A model generated the notes under the pieces. The model was given only the letters and a program-made list of their open reading frames with translations. It did no database searches and was not told the origin of the DNA. A stretch of 64,000 nucleotides of DNA from Deroplatys truncata. Taxonomy: Eukaryota > Arthropoda > Insecta > Mantodea > Mantidae. The stretch is from the NCBI GenBank assembly GCA_030765065.1, contig CM060987.1, positions 70,690,557 to 70,754,556 on the forward strand. The letters run 5' to 3'. The position numbers and the translations under genes are program-made. This document shows, in pieces, positions 45,880 through 57,544 of the stretch (position 1 is the first letter of the stretch; every line of letters begins with the position of its first letter).

Positions 45880-46105
45880 GCCAACACTTCCGACTCTGGA
45901 CCAGACCAAATGGGCTGAAGGATGAATGAAATGATTAATGGAACAGGAAATTCGGGGATGAAAGAAACCACTCCAGTATTTGCCAAACGCGGAAAAACGC
46001 AGAAAAAACCCATGGGTAATATTAGGCTGTCGTCGGGAATCGAACCCGTGACCTCCCGAATGTGAGTCGCACGCTTTACCGCGGCGCCACCGCGCTCGGC
46101 CAAGG
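45880..46105 (-). mobile_element. tRNA-derived SINE family S3, 5' part
   Basis: Minus-strand head: CCGAGCGCGGTGGCGCCGCG, GTAAAGCGTGCGACTCAC (A-box side), ATTCGGGAGGTCACGG and GTTCGATTCCCG (perfect B box). A CCATGGGTTTTTTCTGCG block and a partial body follow. It has the best-preserved pol III B box in the window. Confidence 0.75.
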
Positions 46106-46353
46106 AATAGAATTGTAAGAAGATCCTGTAAGGTTCTCTTCGTTCGGAATGAATGTTGCAAGTTGAGGCAGCATTTTTAACACTTAAATGATTTCAGTCA
46201 AATTATATAATATAAAATATAATAACAGCCCGCCTTAAAGCAATATGTGTATAATATAATATATAAAATGCATGCAAAAGTCATAGTATTAATGTTTATA
46301 TTATTATGTACATGTTCAATAATGTTATGTGAATGTATTACGTAATTTAATAA

Positions 46354-47105
46354 TGTAGGAGCTGTGAGAATAATAGGTTAAAAGTTGCTAACAATGAGGT
46401 AACCTTGAGGCAATAATGAATTAGAAGGTTTAATAATGCTACTAGTCATTCTTGCAGCAGCAATAATGTAATTTTTGAGACAGTTTATAAATAGCCAATC
46501 AACATTCAGAAAAACGCTTACGTTAAATAAAAGTATTCTACTGGAGTAAGATTAGCCAATCAGAAACTGAAATAGGGCAAATTGTACAAATTCAGAATTC
46601 AGTTGCTAGCATGCAGCGCCACTAACCAGACGCGAAACGCATCCTCGAGAAGTTTAATACGTATTCAGTGTGAGACGAAAATAGCTTACGTGTTAAAAAA
46701 TGCAAGTAATTAATAAAAGAATCTCGCAGCTCTCTATATCAGTGAAGTGTTATTTTAATCGTTTAAAGAATTAATAAATGGAGTGAAGTACAAATTACAA
46801 TCTGTGTAAGCCTACATTCTTCAGCCGCGCCACGCCGTGTTAAGATATTCATGTTTCTACAAATTAATATTGACGCAGCCGAGGCAAACATAAATTTATA
46901 ATATTTAAAGAAACAGTAAAAATACAAAGTTAATATTTTTAAACTTGGGGCGAAGGCTACCGGGTGCCATACGTGCGGTTGCAACTACTTCAAGTTCGGC
47001 TCCCCAACAGTCGAAATATAATACAACTCCCAAAATTCTCCTTCTTCAAATTGGCTTCCATAGGTGGGGCAGAAATTCTCCTACATCAAATTGACGCACA
47101 AAGCG
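46354..47105 (+). mobile_element. Possible LTR with primer-binding-site-like remnant
   Basis: TTTATAAATAGCC near 46485 could be a TATA box, and AATAAA occurs downstream. At about 47030-47100 two related blocks (AATTCTCCTTCTTCAAATTG and AATTCTCCTACATCAAATTG) are followed by GGTGGGG and GCGTGGTG. This resembles an LTR end next to a TGGCGCCCAACGTGG-like primer-binding site. No gag or pol follows and the 5' boundary is a guess. Weak call. Confidence 0.3.
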
Positions 47106-47334
47106 TGGTGTAAATAACGTAATAATATTAAAAATCATCAAAGTTTTATGCTCTTGTAACTGCTAAGAGCGAGGCAAAAATACACCACAAGAAAAACATA
47201 GATCTCGTTTTTTATTTATAAAAAAAAAAGAAAACAAAAAAAATTGTGTGGCATTTGAGATTTTCGAGATACTCATTGCTATTGCTTTGACTTTTCTATA
47301 TATTTGTATTTCTTTCCATTTCAATTTAATTACT

Positions 47335-47612
47335 AAGGCACACGTCTTTTTCTTCTCCTTATGTTTTGCAAAGAGTATGGAATTTCAAAACCAGCATGTA
47401 GCGACTGCCTCTTTAAAGATTTGACTATGCATCCAGTCTCTTGTACACCGATTCTGTCTACAAAGAAATGTGTAATAAAAGCATTTCCGCAAATCTTTAT
47501 CTCGATCAACATGAAATAGATAAAAATAAGCTTTTGTATAAGCAATGAATTCAAGGCATAATTATAAAACTAAACGACAGTAGGTGAGAAAGTCATGCGT
47601 ATGAGCACATTA
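47335..47612 (-). mobile_element. Repeat A, 5' fragment M0
   Basis: Minus-strand 5' part with ACTTTCTCACC near 47585-47595, TTCATGTTGATCGAGATAA and CATGCTGGTTTTGAAATTCC. It is truncated after about 280 bp. Its 5' end abuts the 3' end of M1, giving a head-to-tail pair. Confidence 0.7.
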
Positions 47613-48522
47613 AATTTGTACTTTTTCTACTACGTAGAGTAAGTAGGGGAAGTATTGTATTATTATATTCCACCCAAAAATTCGATACCGAGATTTCACC
47701 GGAAATGCATGTTTTGAGATACCCTGAATCCAAAAAAAGCATTTTTGGAAACATGTCGGTGTATGTGTCTGTGAACAGCATAACTCAGAAACGAACAGTC
47801 GGATAAACACCAAACTTGGTATTTAGGTTCAGTATCTTCCAAGGATGCGACACGAAGGTTTACAAAAAATCCCCCCACCCCAGAGTACCCTTTACATGGA
47901 AGATTTTTCGAAAATTTTAATTTTCTCAAAAATGGCTCTAACGATTTTGATTAAAATATCATAGGTTTAAGATATTTTTATGACAAATAAAATGTATATC
48001 TTGAATTTTCTGGGAATGTCTCCAAACGTATTCTTCATTGTGAACGACTTTTGCATAACTGGTAAACCATAAGAGATAGACAAAATTATACTACACAAAT
48101 CGCGTGTAGATCGTGTTACAATACACAATTTATGTCATATACATTTTTTTTTGTTGAGTGAACCATTTTCGAGATATTACTTGTTATTCCCTTAAATTTT
48201 TCAATACTTATTTTCTCAAATGGGAATTCGTTATTCATTTTTTTGTCTTGGATATGCAAAGAGTATTAATCTGTGGGAAAGGGAATGGTGCTGCACCTAG
48301 CAACCAGCTATTAAGAGATATGCATGTTCTTAAAGGCTACTGTATTTCGATACTGCCCTTGTAAATATATATTCCCCTTACATCTACAAGAAAATTAGCA
48401 ATAAGATAGAGTCTGCAAATGTTTATCTCAATTAACATGAAGTAGATGGAGAATAAGCGTTTGTATAAATAGTTTATACAAGAGTAGAGAATGTCATGTG
48501 AGTGGAACACATCAGATTTTTA
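47613..48522 (-). mobile_element. Repeat A, copy M1, full length
   Basis: Minus strand. The 3' hairpin is visible at 47620-47644: ACTTTTTCTAC-TAC-GTAGAGTAAGT on the plus strand. The 5' subterminal motif is at 48484-48494 (GTAGAGAATGT) with the AT-rich end ATCAGATTTTTAA beyond. All core blocks are present. The CA tract is reduced. Subfamily 1. Confidence 0.85.
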
Positions 48523-49202
48523 AAGTTTTTGTTTATAGCATGTATGTTACCTATTCACTCAAGAATGGATCAATCGATTGATATGAAATGTGGTACATAT
48601 CATATTTCAGGTCCCACTTTAAGGTGCGATGGTAATTGTGAAGTTAACAAGAATTGGACGCCAAAATTGTGAAAATTCTGGGAACTACTGCCAAGATGAA
48701 GCACATTTTTAAACTAAAAAGAGTAAACAGAAAACTGCATTACAAATAGCACGATGGTTAAAAATGTTGGTAGTATTGCTTTAATTTTTGTTATTTATAA
48801 AACAGTTAATTATTTATTAACAGTGCAGTGTGAATTGCAGCGAGTCTGAAATTGCTTTATGTAAAAGCTCTAAACAGATAAAACGAAAAATTGCTTACCA
48901 ACAGCACTAAAAACAAAATGTGATTCTGCGTTGCTTACAAGCAGTTTGATTTGGATAAATTCGTGAACCGTAATTTAAAGGAGGGGGGGGGAAGGAACAA
49001 GGAAAAAAGAGGAATGCATTACTCGACGATTAGAATGGATTTACATACCTGCTGTAAACTACGCTAATAAACAGTTAATAACCTTGAAATATTAAGTATA
49101 TTCAATTGTTACCACACGCGTTTAAAGACAACACGTGAAAGTTTCTGCACGAGGAATAACATTTTCATCATGACCACCGACTGACATTTATCCCAAATAA
49201 AT
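48523..49202. other. Unassigned DNA
   Basis: Nothing supported apart from a G-run near 48983. Confidence 0.5.
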
Positions 49203-49862
49203 GTTTCAGTGGCACAAGCCATTTCTGAGATATCCTTTATTAATGGTTCGAATTGTTAAATAATTCTGAAATGGATAGTGGAATGCTTAAGAACTGGACG
49301 CTATATGCCGGCCTTAAAATTACATGCACTTTCTATGCAGTCGCGAAAAACATCTGAATGTCGACAGGACTTCTCAAGAATGACAAAGTACAAGTTCACA
49401 GGATAATGGAACCTTAAATATCGAATATCTCGGAAATATCTCATGCCACAAATAAAGTTACTTGAAATAAATTGCTTGTTTTAAAGAGATATACATTTTG
49501 TTTGTTTTTGTAGAACATTTTCGTCTATCGCTCAACGTTTGCCAGTTATACAGGATTATATAAAATTCCTTAAGAATGAACAAACTTCACGGGTATTCCC
49601 AAAAAATTAAAGATATGGGCTTTATTATTCTCGTAAATATCTTTAATATAATATGGTATTTTAATCAAAATCGTTACAGCCATTTTGCAGAAAATCAAAA
49701 GTTTTGAAAAATCCTCCATGTAAACGGTATTTTGGGGTTGGGGATTTGGTTGAAAACCTTCATGTGCATCTTTAGAAGATATTGAACTGAAATACCAAGT
49801 TTGGTGTTTATCCGACTCTTCATTTTTGAGTTATGCTGTTCACACAAACACACACATCTTTG
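49203..49862 (+). mobile_element. Repeat A, copy A8, with an inverted scrap at its left edge
   Basis: 49265-49862 is a plus-strand subfamily 2 copy lacking its 5' end, from TTAAGAACTGGACGCTATAT to the CA tract, where it stops abruptly. The preceding 49203-49250 is a minus-strand piece of the same family (block AACCATTAATAAAGGATATC on the minus strand). Copy A9 starts right after the CA tract. Confidence 0.65.
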
Positions 49863-49864
49863 TA

Positions 49865-50748
49865 AAAAAAATCTGACGCGTTACGTTAAAATGACTTTCT
49901 ATACCCCGCTGTCGTTTATTAGTGGCTATTCAAATCATTCTTGCGAAAGTTTACTTTTCTATACACTTCATTTTAAACAAGATATAGCTCCAGATAAAGC
50001 TACGTAATATATTTCGAATTAATTCTTTTTATTCAAACATGTTTATGTTTAATTAGAGGTTTCATATCGTTAAGATTTTGATTTTTCTGTGTATATTTAC
50101 TTCTCTAGAATAAAGTGTGCTTAGTACTGCAAAAACATATTATTGAATTATAGCAGCAGCTGATACAAGCAGAACAGCAATAGTAAAATGTTAAGAGCTG
50201 GACGTTATATGTTGGCCTTAAAATTGCATACTGCTTCCATGCAACCGCGAGAAACAACTGAAAATCGATATGACTTAAAAGATGAAATATTGATCAAATC
50301 GTACAATTAATAACGGGTATCTCGGAAACGGCTTATAGCACGAAAAGTTATTTGAAATAAATTGTGTGTTTTATAGATATGTACATTCTTTTGTAGCACG
50401 TTTTGTCTATAGCTTAGTGTTTATTAATACCTTCTGAATGAAGAGGACTTCTCAGGCTACTCCCAGAAAATTCAATATACGTTTATTTTACATGTAAATA
50501 GCTTTAATATATGGTATTTAAACACAAGCCGTTTCAAAACTTTTGAAAAATCTTTCATGTAAAGGGTAGTTGTGTTGCATCTTTGGAAGATACAGAACTT
50601 AAATACCAAGTTTTTCGTTCACACACGCACAGACTTTTTCTAGCCTCAAAACATGTATTTCCGGTGAAATCTCGATATCAAATGTTTAGTGGAATGCAAT
50701 ACCTTCTACATATACCTACTATATACGTGTTAGAGAAGGTGAAAATAT
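49865..50748 (+). mobile_element. Repeat A, copy A9/A10, with internal insert
   Basis: Starts AAAAAAATCTGACGCGTTAC with ACTTTCTATAC close by. The 5' part goes to about 50010, then comes about 160 bp of unrelated AT-rich sequence. The core resumes at 50180 (GTTAAGAGCTGGACGTTATA) and ends GTTAGAGAAGGTGAAAATAT. Subfamily 2. Confidence 0.65.
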
Positions 50749-51382
50749 CATCGGAAATGAATGTAGCTATGCATTTCTATAACATGTCATTACTTGTGCT
50801 TCGTTTACTTTAGTGCTCTTCTCTATACATGAATATATATGCAGCGGCTGTAGAAAGTGTAAGATATTCTTATTTGCAGACTCTGCTGCACGTCGCTGGT
50901 TCTCTGTAATGTAAAACAGTAGAGAAAATACTTTGAGCATATGGCGCACACTCTTGAGTCCTAAGCAAGTAAATTGTTTAAGGCCACTGAATCTTACCCT
51001 TGTATGCACAAGATGCAGATAGGGTGGGAAAGAGAGAAGTAAGGCGTCCTGCATACAAACAAAGAGTGTATACAATGCAGTACGTGAGAGGAAGCAGCGT
51101 TGGAAAATGAATCCCGTCCCTTGTTCTACCTTTACAAAGACATCTTCACAGAATTACCACGCCATATCTCACCAACATGTAGCGTTGTCAATTGCGTGGA
51201 AAAATAGCTGAACGAACAAAGACAAAGAAAATCTTAATCCCTCTGGAGTGCAATTATTTATGTAAAAACCTGGAATTGGCTAACATTACGCATCAAAATT
51301 GTCTAATTACATTGATTAGTAATTTTTAAAATCAAGCACACGACTTCTATAGGTGCAAATACTTAACAAAACACAAAAGTAT
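50749..51382. other. Unassigned DNA
   Basis: A 102-codon minus-strand frame (50767-51075) shows no domain. Confidence 0.5.
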
Positions 51383-51460
51383 TTTTGCATTCGCGTAACA
51401 TTCTCTGCACAGTCTTCTACAAAGTATTATTACAAAAGCTTCTTCTATTTACTTCTAGTT

Positions 51461-52042
51461 GGGTAAATTGTCATACTGTTTCCCTCGTTTGTGTCACTTT
51501 TGCCCGCATTAGGTCTTACGCTGCTCTAACGTAATGCTGCCAACATATGAATAATGCCACCGAAGCCGGTAAGATACTCAGCCTCAAAGCGTAGCCGAGA
51601 GATTGAGGGCCCTCAGCTTCAAAGCGTAGCCGAGGGATGTTTTTTAGAAGGAGAGGAGTGCAGCAACTGCGAAGCGACGACAGAGCGTAGCCCAGGGATC
51701 TGCGCGTCTAAAACTCCAATGATTCACGTTCACAAAACAACAGCACATCGCATATTCAGTGCATTTCACTGATTATTTAGGTTGGCAGTACCCACTTTCC
51801 ATGGAAAAATGGCTACGTTTGTTTTCTTCCTAACGCTATTTGCCTATATAAATAAAACACTTAAAACGGGTGGGTAGGTGGTACTAGATATTGGAGAGAC
51901 CACATCATGTTCTAAAATCACTCCTAAGGTAAGTAATTTCATTGCTTTTTCACTTCCTTATTCCTAATTTAGGTGGGCAAAAGAAAGACCTAATGCGGGC
52001 AAAAGTGACACAAACGAGGGCAACAGTATGACAATTTAGCCC
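51461..52042. mobile_element. 582-bp TIR transposon with 8-bp target duplication (hAT-like?)
   Basis: The left end GGGTAAATTGTCATACTGTT and the right complement GGGCTAAATTGTCATACTGT extend as a near-perfect inverted repeat of about 57 bp, to GCCCGCATTAGGTCTT. The target duplication TTCTAGTT lies at 51453-51460 and 52043-52050. The 8-bp size fits hAT, though the GGG start is atypical; Merlin or another family is possible. The interior has a short frame starting MPPKP followed by a GTAAGA donor-like site, and GC-rich subrepeats around CAAAGCGTAGCCGAGGGAT. Confidence 0.85.
51585..51705. repeat. Three imperfect subrepeats inside the TIR transposon
   Basis: CTCAGCYTCAAAGCGTAGCC then GAGRGAT occurs at about 51580 and 51615, and a diverged third copy (CAGAGCGTAGCCCAGGGAT) at about 51680. 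Subterminal or internal repeats of this kind often serve as transposase binding sites; that is inference here. Confidence 0.6.
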
Positions 52043-52289
52043 TTCTAGTTAATCGACATAAACGCTCACTAAACATTTAGATATTTTGTTGTAGATATAA
52101 GAAGAATGTAGAAAGTAAAGCGATATTCAGATTTATAAAAAACGCGTCGGTGTGATGATTATGAAATTTCATTCTATCTGCATAGCCAAGAGGAAAACGA
52201 ATAGCCACTTGCCACTAGCAAAAAGGTAAGTATTGGAAAATAATAACTAATAATAAAGAATGTCTCAGAAATTGTTACGCCACGACAAA

Positions 52290-54170
52290 GCTTGACATGA
52301 ATTATGCTCTCTACCCTCTATTTGTATTAGTGGGTATACAAACTATTCCAACTAAAGCTTATTTTTCTATCTACTACGTTTTAACCCATATAAGCCTTTG
52401 CAGAAATCGCTGCATTGCACATTTCATTATAGATACAAAGAGAAGACGATAGTCAAATGTTTAAGAACTGGACGCTATACGCTGGTCTTAAAATTCCATT
52501 CTGTTTCCATGCAATGGCGAGAAACAACTGAATGTTGGCAGGATTTTAAGAGAATTACCAAGTAATGAACAATTAAAACCATTAATAAAGGATACCTCGG
52601 AAATGACTTATGCCAGAAAAAAGCTCATTTGAAATAAATTGTGTGTTTTAAATAAATCTAAATTTGTGTGTTGTACTTTTCGTTTATCGCTTACCAGTTA
52701 TGCAAGATTACAAAAATTTACAAAATTCCTTCCGAAAGAAGAGTTCACAGGCTATTTCCAGAAAATTCGAGATATACATTTTGTCATGTAAATATATAAA
52801 ATGATATTTTGTTCAAATTTGTTAAAGCCATTTTTTAGAAAATAAAATTCGTCGAAAAAATTTTCATGTCAAGGGTAGTTTGCGGTTGGAGAATTTTTTG
52901 AAAATATTCGGGTCGCCCCGGAAAATACTGAACTTAAACACAGAAGCAGGTCCCGTCGTTATTAATTATTATTGTAATTATGCAGCTTTATTTATTATAA
53001 GGACCCGACGTAACGGTTGCTCGACTCTAATTAATATTTAATGAATCAATTATTGAGCCTGCAAAATACGAGCTCGTGCCTTCTATTTTGCAGATGCATC
53101 GATGTCCTCTTCTCTTCTGTTCTTCGGCTGCGTCGGTTCTTTTATTCTTAATTGAGCATGAGACTGGGTTGGAGATCTTAGGGTATGGAGCGTAAGAAAA
53201 TTAATGTTTGAAGACACTGATTAACATTAAATTGTTGAATTTAATTTTAATGATTTGCGAATACGAGTTAAATGATAAACACTTTACAAGATTCGGTGCT
53301 GCTTACGTCGGACTCATTTCCACTTTGTTGAATTTAGATTGTTGTACTTCACTGTTCTTTACGGCGCGGAATTCAATACTAACATCACACTGTTTAGTAA
53401 CATTTGTAAGTTCGCGACTAAGTGTACACGGAGACTTCACTTCAAAGTTATCTTCAACGCACACACAATGCTATATTTGGATTAATCCATTGTTAATTTT
53501 TGCCGCGGAGTTTTATAACATAGTGTCGGAGGTTTGTTCCACAAGTGAGTTCGCAAGGAGACTGAATTTTGTTGTCTGACACCAGCTTATATACACGGAG
53601 TGTCTGGGATGTGGAATTTTCTCTTGAATTTTCTGATTGATTATTAATAAACGCGATTTCGAAGTTTAAAGAAATCTGGAGGGCGTTTAGGCTTTTCCTA
53701 TTCATCCCTTAAAACTCACATGGTTTAAGACAATCCAGGAGTCCCCGGCTTCAAGATAAGTTTGAGATACCCTTAGCGTCAGTCACTTACGTCTTTCTAG
53801 TATGTATAGTCATAAAACACTTTTGAGAAAATATATATAACAAAGTATTAAAATAACACACATGTAGTTTAACACAAAGAACGCATTTAAACACACTGAT
53901 TACATGAATTACATATACTATATACATGATTACCAATATGACATTAATATAGCATAAAATACTGCTTCAATGCCAAGTTTGGTACATATCCGATTTTTCG
54001 TTTTTGAGTTATGCTGTTCACACACAGACACGACATGTTTCCAAAAATGCTTTCTTTACTGGGTTTCAGGGTGCCTCAAAAGGTGTAATTCCAATGAAAT
54101 CTCGTTATTGAATTTTTGGGTGGAATGCAATATCTTCTATACCTACCAGGTACGCGGAAGAGAAAGTAAT
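52290..54170 (+). mobile_element. Repeat A, copy A12, split by an X-related insert
   Basis: 52290-52945 runs from CTCTCTACCCTCTATTTGTA to GAAAATACTGAACTTAAACA, then stops within the block that elsewhere reads AAATACCAAGTTTGG. The copy resumes at about 53966 with ATGCCAAGTTTGG and ends GGAAGAGAAAGTAAT. Subfamily 2. The split point is inside one conserved block, which shows an insertion and not two copies. Confidence 0.72.
52946..53965. mobile_element. About 1-kb insert, possibly related to repeat X
   Basis: Begins GCAGGTCCCGTCGTTATT and ends GCATAAAATACTGC. Repeat X copies begin GCAGTA...GTCGTGTTAT and end GATATAAAATACTGC, so the termini look alike although the interiors do not. The 123-codon frame at 53208-53579 has no recognisable domain. 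No target duplication found. Confidence 0.45.
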
Positions 54171-54596
54171 AAGGTAAATAATACGTACAAAACGTTTATG
54201 AGAAGTAACTACTTATTACAGCTTGCAAAGTAACTAACCGCTGTTTTCTTTAAAGATATTCTTATGTAATTGTTGATAGCAGTGTTTTGTTGTTTTTTTA
54301 ACATCAAATAACTTTTTCAGGAGCAACTACCTTTCGTCAAACACAATTTCGAAATTTGAATAGTTTTTAAAAATCTCGATGCTTCAAATAAGGGACCATT
54401 TTCAACTCAATGATTTCTGTTAATAAGTAAATAAATTGTTTTATTTGTCAAAAAGTTACAAAATTATGCCTTTATGACTATAATTTGAGTTGAAGTCTTC
54501 TAATTGCATTCTAAGAGACTCCTAAATGCAAATGGGTTTAAAACCATTGTACATACATATATTTTTCACGTGAACACTTAGAATAACTGAAACTAT
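54171..54596. other. Unassigned AT-rich DNA
   Basis: Nothing supported. Confidence 0.5.
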
Positions 54597-55372
54597 ATAA
54601 AATATCTGAAAGCGTTACATTTACATGACCTTCACTACAGTCTATTGTATATTATTGGTATAAAACTATTCATATTAAAACATATTTTGGCTCTACTTCA
54701 TTTTAATGCAGATAAACCTTTGCAGAAATAGTTACCTACATTACACGTGGAATTTTAAGGCCAGCATAGATATAGCGTCCAGTTCTCAAACATTTGAATG
54801 TCGTTCCCCTTGTATCTGCATGCAATCGTGAGAAACAAGTGAAATTCGACAGGACTTTTAAAGAAGTATTGAACATATTGAGCCATTAATAAAGGATATC
54901 TCAGAAATAGTTGATGCCACAAAAATGTTATTTTAAATGTATTATATGTTTTAAAGAGAGCCACATTTTTTGTGTAGCACGTTTTCGTCTATCGCTTAAC
55001 GTTTACCAGTTATACAAGATTATACAAAACTCCTTCTGAATAAAGAGAACTTCACAGGCTCTTCAAAGAAAATTCAATATATAAATTTTATTTGTCATGT
55101 AAATATCTTTAATATATGATATTTTAATCAAAATCATTACATCCATTTTTAGAAAACCATAAATTTCGAAAAATGTTCCATGTAAAGGGAGTTTAGAGTG
55201 GGGGGATTTTCTTGGAAACCTTCGTGTGGCATCTTTGGAAGATCTGAACCTAAATACCATTCTTTTTACGTTCAGGGGATCTCAAAACATATCTCTGGTG
55301 AAATCCTGACATCGAATTTTTGGATGGAATGCAATACTTCCTATACGTACTATATGTAGCAGAGAAAGTAAT
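54597..55372 (+). mobile_element. Repeat A, copy A14, with internal micro-inversion
   Basis: Full-length subfamily 2 copy from AATATCTGAAAGCGTTACAT to GCAGAGAAAGTAAT. The block 54747-54818 lies in reverse orientation relative to other copies while its flanks are in order. The CA tract is deleted: the AAATACCA block is followed directly by the TTTTTACGTTCAGGGG block. Confidence 0.78.
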
Positions 55373-55555
55373 AGGTTGGAAACCAAATATTCATTTGTCG
55401 GTTAAAATGCACGCTTACAGAGACCACTCGTTAACTATAAATGAATAGCTGCCTCTTTCTCTGATTTTCAGTTCATAAAAACAGTTAAACAATTTTGGAG
55501 GAGACCAATGCAATACTAGCCCAACCTAATGTTGACTTTTTTCTACCGCTTATCT

Positions 55556-56085
55556 GAGATAGAGAAAGTATTGCATTCCACACAAAACGTCTATATTAAT
55601 ATTTCATTAATAACAAAGCTTCCTGAATCCAAAGAAAATTACGAAAATGTTCCGACAGCTTGTGCGCTTTCCTGCCTACCTGCCTGCAAGCATGCCTGCC
55701 CGCCAGCGTGTCTTGTCTGTTTCCTTTACTGTCTGTCTCTCAGCACTTACCAAGGCATTTATCAAGGACATAAAGTGTAGTCTTCAGGAAATTTCACCAC
55801 TCCAAACAACTTTTTACATGGACAAATCTTCGCTGTTTCTCAAAAATGGCTGTATCTTATATTAGAGTACTGACATTGCGTATAAAAATGGCTTATCTTG
55901 AAATTTCTCTGGACATACCGTGAAGGTCCCTTCATTTATATTGAATTTTATGCAACCGAGGAATCCAAGATATAGATAAAACTTACTACAGATGGAATGT
56001 AGATCTCGTTCAAATATACAATGAAATGGTGCTTTGTACTAACGGTTTCTCAAATATTGGTTCTTGCTCGTAAAAATATCCTATG
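55556..56085 (-). mobile_element. Repeat A, diverged copy M3
   Basis: On the plus strand: TAGAGAAAGTATTGCATTCC at its left edge, TTTACATGGACAAATCTTCG, TTTCTCAAAAATGGCTGTAT and AATGTAGATCTCGTT, in the order expected for a minus-strand copy. It is more diverged than the others and contains a CCTGCC-rich stretch near 55670-55700. Confidence 0.5.
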
Positions 56086-56397
56086 TCTTTAAATGCTGAG
56101 TGATCTTTCTTTTGCGTCTCAGGAACTCGTACACCTCATGTTTTAGCATGGTAACATCGATTTACATTTCAAACAGATTACTTTTCTCAGCTTCCCCTGT
56201 TCTGCGGCGGTACCCTGGGTGGTACTGTGCGCCGATTTGGCTGCACGGGATTTGCAAGAATGGTACCGGGTTCGACGCTAGCACAGGGACTTGCATGGAT
56301 CTTGGATCTAGGGTTGGCGGTTAATACGACTGCTTCATTTTCCTGCCCGTTTATTTCCAGTCACCTTTTTAAAATCTGACTCCTGATATTACCTCGC

Positions 56398-56465
<68 letters not shown>

Positions 56466-57544
56466 CGCGCGCATTTATTTACTGGTATGCCTCATACCAC
56501 AGCCCTTATCCACCGGCACTCACACCTGTTTTTAGAATAACCTCCAAGGAAATACCACCAAGAAGAAGTGTTTTCTAAACTCTCCTGTTTCCTTATTTCA
56601 AATTTCCTATCTCCCCATTTAACTATCACATGATCTCTACCTCATTTCTTATTGGATGCCTGGGGCCTTGAGAGCATTGACCCTTTTTCTACACATCTGC
56701 TTTTCAGGCGACCTAACGGTACACTAACAACAATTGAGGGAAAAACCAATCCCATTTCGTGCCTGCTGCTGGCACCGTCTTTTCAACCTATATTCACCTT
56801 TACCTGTAATGCTCACTTCCCAGTCTTATTTAATAATGCCATTCCCACTGTTACTAATATTTATTTTCCTTGCGGTTATCATTTTATATTTAGATACGCA
56901 GAATGTACTGTCTCAGTTCAATAAAATGAGTGTGTTGTCATCCTTGTATTGCCTAATTTTCACAATTTATGGCGTATATTTATCAATGAATGGAGTTTAT
57001 GTTGCACTTCGCAATTATAAGAAAATTTTATTGTAACTACAATAATTTTGTTATATAAACCACCCTCATCTTTATCTCACCACAAATTAAGATTTCTGCT
57101 TTTCCAGCCTTATGCTTCTTTCCATCTTACCGCCTGTCTTCATACACTTCTACTGCTAATCGAATGGTAAATGTATGCTCACTTCTGAAAGCGACATTTA
57201 TTCGTCCGTTGCATAAAATGTTTTCTCCATATACTTCAGTACTCAATTTTATTGGTAATATGAAAGAGGCCTAACATCCTTCTTTCGGTTTTTTAATTAA
57301 TCAGTTATCCTCATATTTTAATTGTCCTTCAATTCCTCATTTCGATGGTATTTGTTCTACTCCAAGTTTGCCACTTGTGATTCCTGCTTCACACCCGTAT
57401 AATAAGTAGGAACCTCCGGTGTCTTATAAATATTTAAATTAGTTTCTTTTATTTTTAATAATTTAACCATACAGAAAACGGAGGAACATGCGAAAGTGTG
57501 TCTTTCTAAGCGACAAAGTCTGTAGGCGTTATCTACCAGTGGAA
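56086..57544. other. Unassigned DNA with a (CA)n tract
   Basis: (CA)n at 56400-56462. Overlapping frames of 90 and 100 codons at 56652-57036 have hydrophobic stretches but no recognisable family. Confidence 0.5.
56400..56462. repeat. (CA)n microsatellite
   Basis: About 31 uninterrupted CA units. Confidence 0.98.

Larger units (their letters stand above)
51383..52289 (+). mobile_element. Repeat A, copy A11, split by a TIR transposon
   Basis: 5' piece 51383-51460, and a 3' continuation 52051-52289 from AATCGACATAAACGCTC through AGAATGTCTCAGAAATTGTT. It is truncated on the right by the 5' end of A12. The break between the pieces is a clean 8-bp target duplication. Confidence 0.7.

Noticed and set aside
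53208-53579. 123-residue ORF as a novel gene
   Set aside because: No recognisable domain or start context, and it lies inside a repeat insertion splitting repeat A. It may be chance in an about 1-kb insert.
56652-57036. Overlapping hydrophobic ORFs as a membrane protein gene
   Set aside because: Composition follows T-rich DNA. There is no signal peptide pattern, splice context or family match that I can see.
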